From Clostridia bacterium (GTDB taxonomy: Bacteria > Bacillota > Clostridia > Oscillospirales > Acutalibacteraceae): a stretch of 64,000 nt of DNA. A program made the position numbers and the translations under genes. This document shows, in pieces, positions 28,762 through 37,177 of this stretch. Numbering within the stretch: position 1 is the stretch's first letter; the number at the start of each line of letters is the position of its first letter. The stretch is taken from assembly GCA_017543285.1 (NCBI GenBank), contig JAFYGK010000022.1, positions 30,786-94,785 of the forward strand. Direction: 5' to 3'. The notes below the pieces were generated by a model. That model was not told the origin of the DNA. It saw nothing but the letters and a program-made list of their open reading frames with translations, and made no database searches.

Positions 28762-29034
28762 AGTATTCATATTTAAACGCAACGATAAGGTCCGTCGGGT
28801 AACCGGCGGCAGTAAGTTCGGCGACATATGGCATTGCAGAGAGATCGCGCCCCCGGCTGAAAGCGCGTTATGTCCCGCCGGACCGAATTTCGCTTTTGAG
28901 CGGCGCAGCTGAAAACAAGTAGGCTGCGACGGTTCGGTGCCGTTATACGCCGGCGAGTGTTTGCGCCGTGAGCGTGAAAATTCGGGTGGTACCGCGGAAA
29001 TTATCCGTCCCGTTTATGGGGCGGCTTTTTTATT
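28762..29034 (+). promoter_or_regulatory. T-box riboswitch leader for phenylalanyl-tRNA synthetase
   Basis: The conserved T-box sequence GGGTGGTACCGCGG lies at 28984-28997; its TGGT pairs with the 3' end of uncharged tRNA. It is followed by a terminator (CCGTCCC with GGGCGG, about 29005-29024, then TTTTTT). Stem I contains AGTA on the 5' side (near 28811) and CCGAATTTCGC at 28883-28893 on the 3' side. The specifier there reads TTT or TTC depending on register, both phenylalanine codons. Uncharged tRNA-Phe would stabilise the antiterminator and switch on pheS-pheT. Confidence 0.95.
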
Positions 29035-29065
29035 CATTTTCAAAACAGTAAAAGGTGTGATATTT

Positions 29066-30085
29066 TTGAAAGACCAGCTTGAAAGCATAAGACAGAGCGC
29101 AAAGGAAAAGTTTTCCTCAGTCGCCAGTCAGGTGGATTTAGAGGCGCTGCGCGTACAGTTTCTCGGCAAAAAAGGTGAGCTCACCGGCATACTGAAGCAG
29201 ATGGGCAGACTGTCCGCTGAGGAACGTCCCAAAATAGGCCAGCTTGCCAACGAGGTCCGCACAAATATCGAGAATATGATCGCCGAGCGTTCGGCACAGC
29301 TCAAAAGGCTCGAAACCGAAAACCGCCTCAGGGCCGAACGCATCGACGTTACAATGCCCGGCAAGGCGCAGGAAATAGGCCACAAGCACCCGCTTTCCAT
29401 TGTCTTGGATGAGCTTAAGGATATTTTCGCGGGAATGGGCTTCAATGTCGTTACCGGTCCGGAGGTGGAAACCGACTATTACAACTTTGAGGCGCTGAAT
29501 CTCCCCAAGGATCACCCGGCGCGCGACACGCAGGACACATTTTATATCTCGGAAAATATCCTGCTTCGCACCCAGACTTCGCCCGTGCAGATAAGGACCA
29601 TGGAAAAACAGAAGCCCCCGATAAGAATAATCTCTCCTGGCAGAGTTTTCCGCTCGGACGCTGTTGACGCAACCCATTCCCCCCTCTTCCACCAGATCGA
29701 GGGTCTCGTCGTTGACAAGGGCGTTACTATGGCCGACCTCAAAGGTACAATGGAGACATTCGCTCGCAGGCTCTACGGCGAGGACAGCGTAGTGCGCTTT
29801 CGTCCGCACCATTTCCCCTTCACCGAACCTTCTGCCGAAATGGATATTCAGTGCTTCTCCTGCCACGGCGAGGGCTGCCGCCTTTGCAAAAACGAGGGCT
29901 GGATCGAGATTTTAGGCTGCGGTATGGTGCATCCCAAGGTGCTGCAGATCTGCGGAATTGATCCCGAGGAATACAGCGGCTTTGCATTCGGCATCGGTCT
30001 TGAAAGAATAGTCATGCGACGCTTCAACATCGACGACATGCGCATGTTCTATGAAAATGATTTGAGATTTTTGGGTCAGTTTTAG
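29066..30085 (+). CDS. pheS: Phenylalanine--tRNA ligase alpha subunit
   Basis: A 339-residue class II synthetase subunit, close to the usual 340-345. The N-terminal coiled-coil (about 1-85) binds tRNA. The catalytic core includes [11 protein letters not shown], motif 2 ([19 protein letters not shown]) and motif 3 ([10 protein letters not shown]). A Cys-rich segment ([13 protein letters not shown]) is present, as in many PheS proteins. The long open frame begins inside the T-box, which cannot be coding; TTG 29066 with AAAGG ten bases before it fits the family N-terminus. PheT follows 18 bases downstream. Confidence 0.95.
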   Translation: MKDQLESIRQSAKEKFSSVASQVDLEALRVQFLGKKGELTGILKQMGRLSAEERPKIGQLANEVRTNIENMIAERSAQLKRLETENRLRAERIDVTMPGKAQEIGHKHPLSIVLDELKDIFAGMGFNVVTGPEVETDYYNFEALNLPKDHPARDTQDTFYISENILLRTQTSPVQIRTMEKQKPPIRIISPGRVFRSDAVDATHSPLFHQIEGLVVDKGVTMADLKGTMETFARRLYGEDSVVRFRPHHFPFTEPSAEMDIQCFSCHGEGCRLCKNEGWIEILGCGMVHPKVLQICGIDPEEYSGFAFGIGLERIVMRRFNIDDMRMFYENDLRFLGQF

Positions 30086-30103
30086 TTAAAGGAGGAGCGT
30101 ACA

Positions 30104-32482
30104 ATGAATTTATCAATGAAATGGTTAAAGGACTTTGTAGATATTGACGTTGCTCCGAGACAGTTCGCCGAAGCGCTGACCATGTCCGGATCCAAAGTGG
30201 AATGCTACGAATATGAAGGCGCAGAGCTTAACAATATCGTCATAGGACGCGTTGAAGAAATCGAACATCATCCCGACGCAGACAAACTGTTTGTCTGCCA
30301 GATAAACACAGGCGGCAGTGAAAACATCCAGATAGTCACCGGCGCGCAGAACGTCAAAAAGGGCGATATAGTCCCCGTTGCGCTTGATAATTCCGACGTT
30401 GCCGGCGGCAAGCACATCAAAAAAGGCAAGCTGCGCGGCGTTGTTTCCAACGGTATGCTCTGCTCGATAGCCGAGCTTGGCCTCACAAAGAACGATTTTC
30501 CCTATGCTGTTGAGGACGGCATTTTCATTATAGACGAGCCTTGCGAGATAGGACAGGACGCAAAAGAGGCCCTCGGCATCGACGATCTCGTTGTCGAATT
30601 CGAGATAACCTCCAACCGGCCCGACTGCCTTTCGGTCATTGGTCTTGCAAGAGAAACCGCCGTCACCTTCAATAAGCCGTTAAAGCTGCACGCCCCCGAG
30701 GTAAAGCCCGGCAACGGCGATGTTAACGAGCTGCTTTCGGTCAGCATTGAGGCTCCCGACCTGTGCTACCGCTATTGCGGAGCTGTCGTCAGAAACGTCC
30801 GCATCAAGCCGTCACCGCGTTGGATGAGAGAGCGTCTTCGTGCCTCCGGCGTGCGTCCGATAAATAATATTGTCGATATCACAAACTATGTCATGCTGGA
30901 ATACGGTCAGCCCATGCACGCATTCGACATCCGTTTTATCGACGATTCTAAGATAAAAGTCCGCCGCGCCGAAAAAGGTGAAACCATCACGACCCTTGAC
31001 GGCGTTGAGAGAGAACTGGACGGCAATATGATGGTAATCGCCGACGCGAACAAGCCGGTAGCCGTCGCCGGAGTAATGGGCGGAGAATACTCCGGCATAA
31101 TGGACGATACTGCGACGATTGTATTCGAATCAGCCGGATTTAACGGCAGCAGCGTCAGAAAAACAGCAAAACGTCTGGGCATGAGGACCGACTCCTCGGC
31201 GCGATTTGAAAAGGGTCTCGACCCGAGGGGCTGCATGGACGCGCTAAAGAGGGCGCTGGAGCTGGTACAGCTTCTTGACGCCGGCGACGTTGTCAACGGA
31301 ATAATCGACGAGTTTCCGACCGTCCCCGAAACCAGGGTCGTTAAATTAGAGCCCGATTGGATAAACGCGTTTTTGGGAATAAAATTAGACCGCGAACAGA
31401 TGATCGATATCCTTGAAAGACTTGGCTTTACAGTAAGCGGCGACGATATACTTGTCCCGCCCTTCCGTATAGATATCGAGCACAAGGCGGATATTGCAGA
31501 GGAAATTGCCAGAATCTACGGCTACAACGTAATCCCCACTACGCCTCTCAGAGGCAGCGCGGAGGCGTGCGCCACCGAGCGGCAGATATTTGAGAAAAGG
31601 GTCAATTCCACAATGCAGTCGCTTGGTGCAAGCGAGGTTGCGACCTTCTCGTTCATCAGTCCCAAGTATTACGACAAAATAAATATGCCAAAGGACTGCA
31701 AATTGAGAAATTCTCTCGTTATCACAAATCCTTTAGGCGAGGACACAAGCATAATGCGCACGGTCTCATTGCCGTCCATGTGCGAGGTTCTTTCGCGCAA
31801 TTACAACAACAGAAACCCAAAGGCCTGCCTTTATGAGATTTCCACCGAATATATCCCGACGGTCGAAGGTGAACTGCCCGACGAAAAGCAGTCGCTCATC
31901 ATCGGGATGTACGGCGAAAATGTTGATTTCTTTGATTTAAAGGGCATAATAGAAAAGCTGCTCGAAACACTTGGGATCAGCGGTTATGAAACCGTCAGAG
32001 CGGGCGAAGAAGGCTATTCCTTCCATCCCGGACGCTCCGCAAAGATAATCTGCGGCGAAGCATCGCTCGGTATTTTCGGTGAGCTTCACCCGTCTGTCTG
32101 CGAGAATTACGGTATCAGCGCACGCTGTTACGCGGCGGTTCTCAACTACGAGGAAATGTTCAGCCTGCACAACTTTGAAAAGCAGTACTCTCCTCTGCCC
32201 AAATTCCCGTCCATCACAAGGGATATAGCCATGATCTGCAACAGAGAGCTGCCGGTTGCCGAGCTGCAAAAGGCAATCGTTCAATCGGGCGGCAGCCGTC
32301 TGGAGAACGTCGCTCTGTTCGACGTTTACACCGGCAAGCAGATCCCGTCGGATAAAAAGAGCGTCGCGTTCAACCTGACTCTGCGCTCAAAGGATTCCAC
32401 CCTGACCGACGCGGACGCCGACGCCGTCATGAAGAGGGTCATCAAGGCGCTGTCCGGCATGGGAGCCGAGCTTCGCTCATAA
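30104..32482 (+). CDS. pheT: Phenylalanine--tRNA ligase beta subunit
   Basis: A 792-residue subunit that pairs with PheS. Visible parts are the N-terminal OB-fold tRNA-binding domain (about 40-150), the B3/B4 editing domain that clears mischarged Tyr (about 210-395), the B5 domain, the pseudo-catalytic core and the C-terminal ferredoxin-like anticodon-binding domain (FPSITRDIAM onward). Its length is normal. A strong AGGAGG site precedes the ATG. It is under the same T-box control as pheS. Confidence 0.96.
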   Translation: MNLSMKWLKDFVDIDVAPRQFAEALTMSGSKVECYEYEGAELNNIVIGRVEEIEHHPDADKLFVCQINTGGSENIQIVTGAQNVKKGDIVPVALDNSDVAGGKHIKKGKLRGVVSNGMLCSIAELGLTKNDFPYAVEDGIFIIDEPCEIGQDAKEALGIDDLVVEFEITSNRPDCLSVIGLARETAVTFNKPLKLHAPEVKPGNGDVNELLSVSIEAPDLCYRYCGAVVRNVRIKPSPRWMRERLRASGVRPINNIVDITNYVMLEYGQPMHAFDIRFIDDSKIKVRRAEKGETITTLDGVERELDGNMMVIADANKPVAVAGVMGGEYSGIMDDTATIVFESAGFNGSSVRKTAKRLGMRTDSSARFEKGLDPRGCMDALKRALELVQLLDAGDVVNGIIDEFPTVPETRVVKLEPDWINAFLGIKLDREQMIDILERLGFTVSGDDILVPPFRIDIEHKADIAEEIARIYGYNVIPTTPLRGSAEACATERQIFEKRVNSTMQSLGASEVATFSFISPKYYDKINMPKDCKLRNSLVITNPLGEDTSIMRTVSLPSMCEVLSRNYNNRNPKACLYEISTEYIPTVEGELPDEKQSLIIGMYGENVDFFDLKGIIEKLLETLGISGYETVRAGEEGYSFHPGRSAKIICGEASLGIFGELHPSVCENYGISARCYAAVLNYEEMFSLHNFEKQYSPLPKFPSITRDIAMICNRELPVAELQKAIVQSGGSRLENVALFDVYTGKQIPSDKKSVAFNLTLRSKDSTLTDADADAVMKRVIKALSGMGAELRS

Positions 32483-32534
32483 AAAAGCAGCTTCCGCAGG
32501 GAAAATTATTAATATATTTTAATAATTATAGCCC

Positions 32535-32563
32535 TTGAAAACTGGTTCCGAATAGTGTATCAT
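32535..32563 (+). promoter_or_regulatory. SigA-type promoter for ireB
   Basis: TTGAAA (32535-32540), a 17-base spacer and TATCAT (32558-32563). The predicted start near 32570 is about 26 bases before the GTG start. Confidence 0.65.
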
Positions 32564-32595
32564 ATTATTAGCGAAAATCTTAGGTGGTGATATTT

Positions 32596-32841
32596 GTGCA
32601 GGATAAGACCTTGACCTTCAACCTGAACAACAGCGATGAACAGGCTATGAAGGAAACCCTCCTCATGGTTTACGACGCTTTGCGCGAAAAAGGATATAAC
32701 CCGATAAATCAGCTTGTCGGCTATATTCTGTCGGAGGATCCCACATATATTACAACCCACGCCAGCGCAAGAAGCCTCATCCGCAGGATTGACCGCGACG
32801 AGCTGCTGCGCACAATGCTGAGAAACTATCTCGACAACTGA
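32596..32841 (+). CDS. ireB: IreB family regulatory phosphoprotein (UPF0297)
   Basis: An 81-residue protein with the family core (LREKGYNPINQLVGYILSED and TTHASARSLIRRIDRDELLR). In Firmicutes IreB is phosphorylated by the PASTA kinase IreK/PrkC on N-terminal threonines and influences cell-wall stress tolerance. A Thr is present near the N-terminus (QDKTLTFNLN). GTG 32596 follows AGGTGG by about eight bases; an in-frame GTG at 32584 is too close to that site. The usual ruvX neighbour is absent; it has its own promoter and terminator. Confidence 0.92.
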   Translation: MQDKTLTFNLNNSDEQAMKETLLMVYDALREKGYNPINQLVGYILSEDPTYITTHASARSLIRRIDRDELLRTMLRNYLDN

Positions 32842-32859
32842 TCAAAAAACATAAAAATC

Positions 32860-32888
32860 GGAGGACGCAATCTGCGTCCTCCTTTTTA
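32860..32888 (+). terminator. Terminator after ireB
   Basis: A perfect 10-base-pair stem (32860-32869 with 32873-32882), a 3-base loop and TTTTT. Confidence 0.92.
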
Positions 32889-32931
32889 TTATAAAGCATT
32901 GCGGCGCAGGACAATTTTCCCGGCGGACCGG

Positions 32932-32966
32932 CAAAAGCAAACCCCCTGAGAAAACTCTCAGGGGGT
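32932..32966 (-). terminator. Terminator of tRNA-Pro(CGG)
   Basis: Leftward stem AACCCCCTGAGA with TCTCAGGGGGTT, followed by TTGCTTTT. Confidence 0.85.
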
Positions 32967-32968
32967 TA

Positions 32969-33042
32969 TCGGAGTGACGGGACTTGAACCCATGGCCTCT
33001 TGGTCCCGAACCAAGCGCTCTACCAAGCTGAGCTACACCCCG
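32969..33042 (-). tRNA. tRNA-Pro(CGG)
   Basis: A 74-base cloverleaf with acceptor CGGGGTG/CACTCCG, discriminator A73, anticodon stem CTTGG/CCAAG and loop TTCGGGA (anticodon CGG). C1:G72 and A73 are the normal bacterial proline identity bases. It serves as the in-window contrast for the GGG tRNA at 25304-25378. Confidence 0.95.
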
Positions 33043-33262
33043 AAAATTCTAATTTGAACAACGCAATATATTTTAGCATAATCGGAATTGATTGTCAATA
33101 GTTCATTGCCAAAAAAAGAAAGCTTAAACTTCGTGTCGGAAGGTTTCCTGGCTAAATCGTTTCAAAATACCGGCCGCATGCCGTTTTGCTACATGTTCGG
33201 AAAAAGCAAAAGTCTTGTCATGGGCAGCATTTCGGCAAAGAAAAATTACTTTAAAAAATCAC

Positions 33263-33291
33263 TTGCATTTTAGCAAAAATCATTGTAATAT
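33263..33291 (+). promoter_or_regulatory. SigA-type promoter for the SH3 lipoprotein
   Basis: TTGCAT (33263-33268), a 17-base spacer and TAATAT (33286-33291), about 40 bases before the start codon. Confidence 0.7.
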
Positions 33292-33328
33292 GATATTGGG
33301 AGTAAAATACTCTAAGGAGGAATTTTTT

Positions 33329-34921
33329 ATGAAAAAGATAGTATCCTTAACGCTATGTATTGCCATGTTGTTTGTGATGAGCTCATGCGCATTCCTGAGT
33401 CTCGGCGACGGAACAACTTCAAAAAACACGGAGGACGGTTCTTCCGGCGTCGCTTCCGACGTCTCTATAGCCGAACCTTCCTCAGAGCCGGAGCCGCAGT
33501 CTCAGACGCCGTCACACACGGCTCCCGAGGTCGATCTGACCGAACAGAGCATGTATGCCTTTTCCGATCAGCTGATAAGATCGTGGGACAATTACCAGAA
33601 TGCCGGCATGGCCTGCAGCTGGGAAAACTCCGGCGGCTACGACGACCTGCTGAGTCTTGTCGATCCGGAAGTCGCGGGCTCGGCCGGTTCGGTGGTAAAA
33701 TGCTCATGCTGCAATTCCATCGCAGAGGCGCAGGAGCATCTTGACAGCACGATCGATCCCTCTCTCGCAACCCTTGATACATCACGTCTTATTGAAAAAG
33801 ACGGGTCTCTTTACTGTGTGCTCGGAGCAAAGGGGCATATCTTCCACGCTCTTGACGAAATAAAACCCATCAAGGCGACGAACGACACCTTTGTAGTAGA
33901 AGCTCCGCTTTACGGCTCGGGCGGCGATTACGAATGCAACGATTCCTTCACTATTTCGTGGAACGGATCCAACTTCGTTATAACCGCTTTCAACAGCGGA
34001 GTGAGAATCGACCCTAAGCTTGAGAACACAAACTACAACGATCCGGTCGAGGCTTCTTCAAGCAAACCCGAAAAGACCAGCTCCAAGCCCGCTTCAAGCA
34101 AGTCTTCCTCAAGCAAAGCCCAATCAAGCAAGTCTTCCTCGGATAAGCTGGTTAAGCCGGATGAGATTTTCGATCCCGGCTATCACTGCACCGTAAATGC
34201 TGACGGCGGTCTCAACATGAGATACGGTCCCGGCAAAAAATACGGCAAAATAGCCCTTATTCCCAACGGAACTCCTCTTGTTGAGGAAGGATATAAGGAC
34301 GGCTGGATCTATGTCAAGTACAAGGGAAAGTACGGCTGGGTTTCAACGGAATTCGTGCAGTATGAAGGCGGAATGGCGAAGCCGGTCATCTATCTTTATC
34401 CGACAAAGAAGACCGACGTAAAGGTATCTCTTGACATATCCGGAGGCAAGCTGTCCTGCACATATCCGCAGTATAACAACGGCTGGAACGTCACCGCTTA
34501 TCCCGGCGGAAGGATCGTCAACAAGGCCGACGGTCTGGAATACTCCTATCTGTATTGGGAAGGCGAAAGCAACACCGAATACGATATGAGTCAGGGCTAC
34601 GTTGTAAGAGGAAGCGACACGGCAAAATTCCTGCAAAGCACCCTTTCCAAGATGGGTCTGACTCCAAAGGAATACAACGAATTCATCGTCTACTGGCTGC
34701 CTCTCATGCAGAATAATAAGTATAACCTTATAACCTTCCAACAGAAGGCTTATACCGACGCGGCCCGGCTCAGCATTTCTCCCAAACCCGACAGCATGCT
34801 CCGTATTTTTATGGCGTATCAGGCTCTTGACAAACCGGTAAGCGTAAAGCAGCCCGAAATTAAACCCTTTGAAAGAAACGGATTCACAGTGGTTGAATGG
34901 GGCGGAACAGAGGTAAAATAG
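33329..34921 (+). CDS. SH3-domain lipoprotein with a C-terminal surface domain
   Basis: A 530-residue predicted lipoprotein. The signal peptide ends in VMSSC (Cys about 20), followed by a Ser/Glu-rich stretch. A domain of unknown type spans about 65-235. A Ser/Lys/Pro linker (about 240-272) then leads to a bacterial SH3 domain (about 283-345, with GLNMRYGPGKKYGK and GWIYVKYKGKYGWV) likely to bind peptidoglycan. The last 180 residues begin KPVIYLYPTKKTDVKV and include NGWNVTAYP and YSYLYWEGE; I have seen this domain type in other proteins but cannot name its function. ATG 33329 has AAGGAGG before it. It is monocistronic. Confidence 0.78.
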   Translation: MKKIVSLTLCIAMLFVMSSCAFLSLGDGTTSKNTEDGSSGVASDVSIAEPSSEPEPQSQTPSHTAPEVDLTEQSMYAFSDQLIRSWDNYQNAGMACSWENSGGYDDLLSLVDPEVAGSAGSVVKCSCCNSIAEAQEHLDSTIDPSLATLDTSRLIEKDGSLYCVLGAKGHIFHALDEIKPIKATNDTFVVEAPLYGSGGDYECNDSFTISWNGSNFVITAFNSGVRIDPKLENTNYNDPVEASSSKPEKTSSKPASSKSSSSKAQSSKSSSDKLVKPDEIFDPGYHCTVNADGGLNMRYGPGKKYGKIALIPNGTPLVEEGYKDGWIYVKYKGKYGWVSTEFVQYEGGMAKPVIYLYPTKKTDVKVSLDISGGKLSCTYPQYNNGWNVTAYPGGRIVNKADGLEYSYLYWEGESNTEYDMSQGYVVRGSDTAKFLQSTLSKMGLTPKEYNEFIVYWLPLMQNNKYNLITFQQKAYTDAARLSISPKPDSMLRIFMAYQALDKPVSVKQPEIKPFERNGFTVVEWGGTEVK

Positions 34922-34977
34922 TCGCAGGCGACGCCTTCCTGTAAAGCTGTAAAGACCAAACTATGAAATATCGGACA

Positions 34978-35013
34978 CAGGCCTCCCGGACACATCCGGG
35001 AGGCCTGCTTTTT
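34978..35013 (+). terminator. Terminator after the SH3 lipoprotein
   Basis: A 12-base-pair perfect stem (34978-34989 with 34996-35007) followed by CTTTTT. Confidence 0.92.
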
Positions 35014-35095
35014 AATACAATGATTTTTTCCGCGGTTTTTTCCCGCACAAAAAAGTCTTTGATAACAGCCGGTTTTTTCACTGACTGCGATAAGC

Positions 35096-35123
35096 AAAAA
35101 GGAGACGCAGTTTCTGCGTCTCC
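35096..35123 (-). terminator. Terminator of rny
   Basis: Leftward perfect 10-base-pair stem (35114-35123 with 35101-35110), a 3-base loop and TTTTT. Confidence 0.92.
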
Positions 35124-35131
35124 GAAAAAAA

Positions 35132-36697
35132 CTATTTTGCAAACTCTATAGCTCTGCTTTCTCTTATAACATGAACCTTTATCTGGCCGGGATAATCCAT
35201 TGTATCCTCTATCTGCTTGACTATATCGCGTGCAACAAGCACCATTTTGTCGTCGTTGACAACCTCAGGTTTGACCATGATCCTGATCTCGCGGCCCGCC
35301 TGAATGGCATAAGAGTTTTCAACGCCCTCGAAGGAATTGGCGATTTCCTCGAGCTTTTCAAGCCGCTTGATGTAGTTCTCGAGATTTTCGCGTCTTGCTC
35401 CCGGACGGGCCGCTGAAAGAGCGTCGGCAGCCTGAACGATGCAGGCGACGACCGTTTTGGCTTCAACATCGCCATGATGGGCCTGAATGGCGTGGATAAC
35501 GGCTTCGTTTTCCTTGTGACGCCTTGCGACCTCGACGCCGAGATCGACATGCGAGCCGTCCATCTCATGATCGAGCGCCTTGCCTATATCGTGCAGAAGA
35601 CCTGCCCGTCTGGCAATTGTGGGATCTATGCCAAGCTCGGTCGCCATCATGCCGGACAGTGCCGAAACCTCAAGCGAATGCTTGAGAACATTCTGACCGT
35701 AGCTTGTGCGATAACGCAGCCGTCCTATCAGCTTGACAAGCTCCATATGCATTCCGTGGACTCCGGCCTCAATAACGGCTCTTTCGCCCTCGGACTTGAT
35801 CGTGGCGTCAACCTCGCGGCGCGCCTTTTCGATCGTCTCCTCAATTCTTGCCGGATGGATTCTTCCGTCGGCAATAAGATTCTCAAGTGCGATCCTTGCG
35901 ATTTCCCGTCTGACCGGTTCAAAGCAGGAAAGCGTGATGGCCTCCGGCGTATCGTCGATAATAAGATCGACGCCGGTCAGGGTCTCAATGGCCCTGATGT
36001 TTCTGCCTTCACGTCCGATTATTCTGCCCTTCATCTCCTCGTTGGGCAGAGGAACGACAGAAACCGTTGCCTCGGCGACATAGTCCGAAGCACAGCGCTG
36101 GATGGCTCTTGAGACTATCTCTCTGGCTCTCTTGTCGGCTTCGTCCTTTGTCTGCTGCTCAATGTCCATGATCTTGACAGCCTTCTCATGCACAAGCTGC
36201 TTTTCAAGGTTGGACAGCAGATATTCCTTGGCCTGATCGGAGGTATATCCGGAAATTCGCTCGAGCATTTGGGTCTGGAGCTTGACAATATCCTCGGCCT
36301 TGGCCACCTTTTGTTCGGCATCCTTGATTTTGTTGGAAAGTATCTCATCCTTCTTTTCGATATTTTCCATCTTTCGGTCGAGAGATTCTTCCTTCTGAGA
36401 TATGCGGCGTTCCTGACGCTGTACCTCGTTGCGGCGATCTCTGATATCCTTATCAGCTTCTGCTCTGAGGCGGTGAACCTCATCCTTCGCTTCGAGGATG
36501 GTTTCCTTTTTCTTTGCCTCTGCGCCTTTTATCGCATCGCTGACTATTCGTTTAGCCTCATCTTCGGCCGAGCCTATCTGTGCCTCGGCAACATTTTTCC
36601 TGTGCCTTACGCCCAGATTAAACGCGACAACAGCAGCAATTACAGCTCCAAGCAGAAACGCTGCAATACACAAAATAACAACAGTCGTTGTTGTCAT
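35132..36697 (-). CDS. rny: Ribonuclease Y
   Basis: A 521-residue membrane-anchored endoribonuclease that starts decay of many mRNAs. It has an N-terminal membrane helix (about 5-26), a long charged coiled coil (about 30-190), a KH domain with [13 protein letters not shown] (about 215-270) and an HD domain with the catalytic [12 protein letters not shown] (about 365-376). Its length is typical. GGGAGGTG precedes the ATG closely. A good promoter lies about 340 bases upstream, so the mRNA probably has a long leader. YmdB, its usual neighbour in Bacilli, is encoded 18 kb away. Confidence 0.96.
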   Translation of the reverse strand: MTTTTVVILCIAAFLLGAVIAAVVAFNLGVRHRKNVAEAQIGSAEDEAKRIVSDAIKGAEAKKKETILEAKDEVHRLRAEADKDIRDRRNEVQRQERRISQKEESLDRKMENIEKKDEILSNKIKDAEQKVAKAEDIVKLQTQMLERISGYTSDQAKEYLLSNLEKQLVHEKAVKIMDIEQQTKDEADKRAREIVSRAIQRCASDYVAEATVSVVPLPNEEMKGRIIGREGRNIRAIETLTGVDLIIDDTPEAITLSCFEPVRREIARIALENLIADGRIHPARIEETIEKARREVDATIKSEGERAVIEAGVHGMHMELVKLIGRLRYRTSYGQNVLKHSLEVSALSGMMATELGIDPTIARRAGLLHDIGKALDHEMDGSHVDLGVEVARRHKENEAVIHAIQAHHGDVEAKTVVACIVQAADALSAARPGARRENLENYIKRLEKLEEIANSFEGVENSYAIQAGREIRIMVKPEVVNDDKMVLVARDIVKQIEDTMDYPGQIKVHVIRESRAIEFAK

Positions 36698-37040
36698 TGT
36701 CGTGCTGCACCTCCCTTTTTTATTATTTTTTACTCAGGAGGAGCAATGCCAATTTATAAGGTGTTATTTAGAAAATAAGCTTAATATCCAATTTTCGGCA
36801 GGCTTTTGTAATATTCAACGATACAGGAAACAACAAAAACACCGCCGCAGTAATATGCAAATCATCTGAAATTGCATAATAAATTAGGAAACAACAGCCT
36901 CCAATAACTAAAGTATCTTATTTTACATTTAAATTCTATAGTATAAATAACCATTTGATAGAAGATAACTATTTGTAAAAGAATACCCTATTTATATAAA
37001 TCTGCATTACTCCATTTTGTGAATAATTGCAAAGCTATTT
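36698..37040 (-). promoter_or_regulatory. Long AT-rich leader region of rny
   Basis: If transcription starts at the 37044-37072 promoter, about 340 untranslated bases precede rny. The sequence is AT-rich with a few imperfect inverted repeats (for example ATGCAA at 36855 with TTGCAT at 36872). No gene is supported. It could be a regulatory leader, for instance for autoregulation by RNase Y; that is speculation. Confidence 0.4.
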
Positions 37041-37043
37041 ATT

Positions 37044-37072
37044 ATTTTAAATCTTTACTAAAATAATGTCAA
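37044..37072 (-). promoter_or_regulatory. SigA-type promoter upstream of rny
   Basis: Leftward perfect TTGACA (37067-37072), a 17-base spacer and TAAAAT (37044-37049). No closer gene on this strand exists than rny. Confidence 0.75.
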
Positions 37073-37123
37073 GATAATTTTATGATTTGTTTGAAAAATA
37101 TTAACAAACGCCGGATGCGGCAA

Positions 37124-37168
37124 CAATAAAAAATGCCCGTTGCTTTTTTTGGAATCAGCAAGGGGCAT
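37124..37168 (-). terminator. Terminator after the 37178 lipoprotein
   Basis: Leftward stem of 11 bases with one mismatch (37158-37168 with 37133-37143) followed by a T-run. It closes the murA-rlmH-lipoprotein unit. Confidence 0.8.
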
Positions 37169-37177
37169 GGCGGCCGA

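Noticed and set aside
28937..29065. N-terminal extension of pheS
   Set aside because: It lies within the T-box and its terminator, which function as RNA.
33088..33273. 61-codon plus-strand open frame before the SH3 lipoprotein
   Set aside because: It overlaps the promoter of the next gene and lacks start signals.
34046..34140. Short direct repeats resembling a small array
   Set aside because: They encode the Ser/Lys linker of the SH3 lipoprotein; not a CRISPR or intergenic repeat. No CRISPR array was seen anywhere.
36746..36778. Ten-codon plus-strand frame with a good GGAGG site (MPIYKVLFRK)
   Set aside because: Too short to support, opposite the rny leader, and no promoter seen on that strand.
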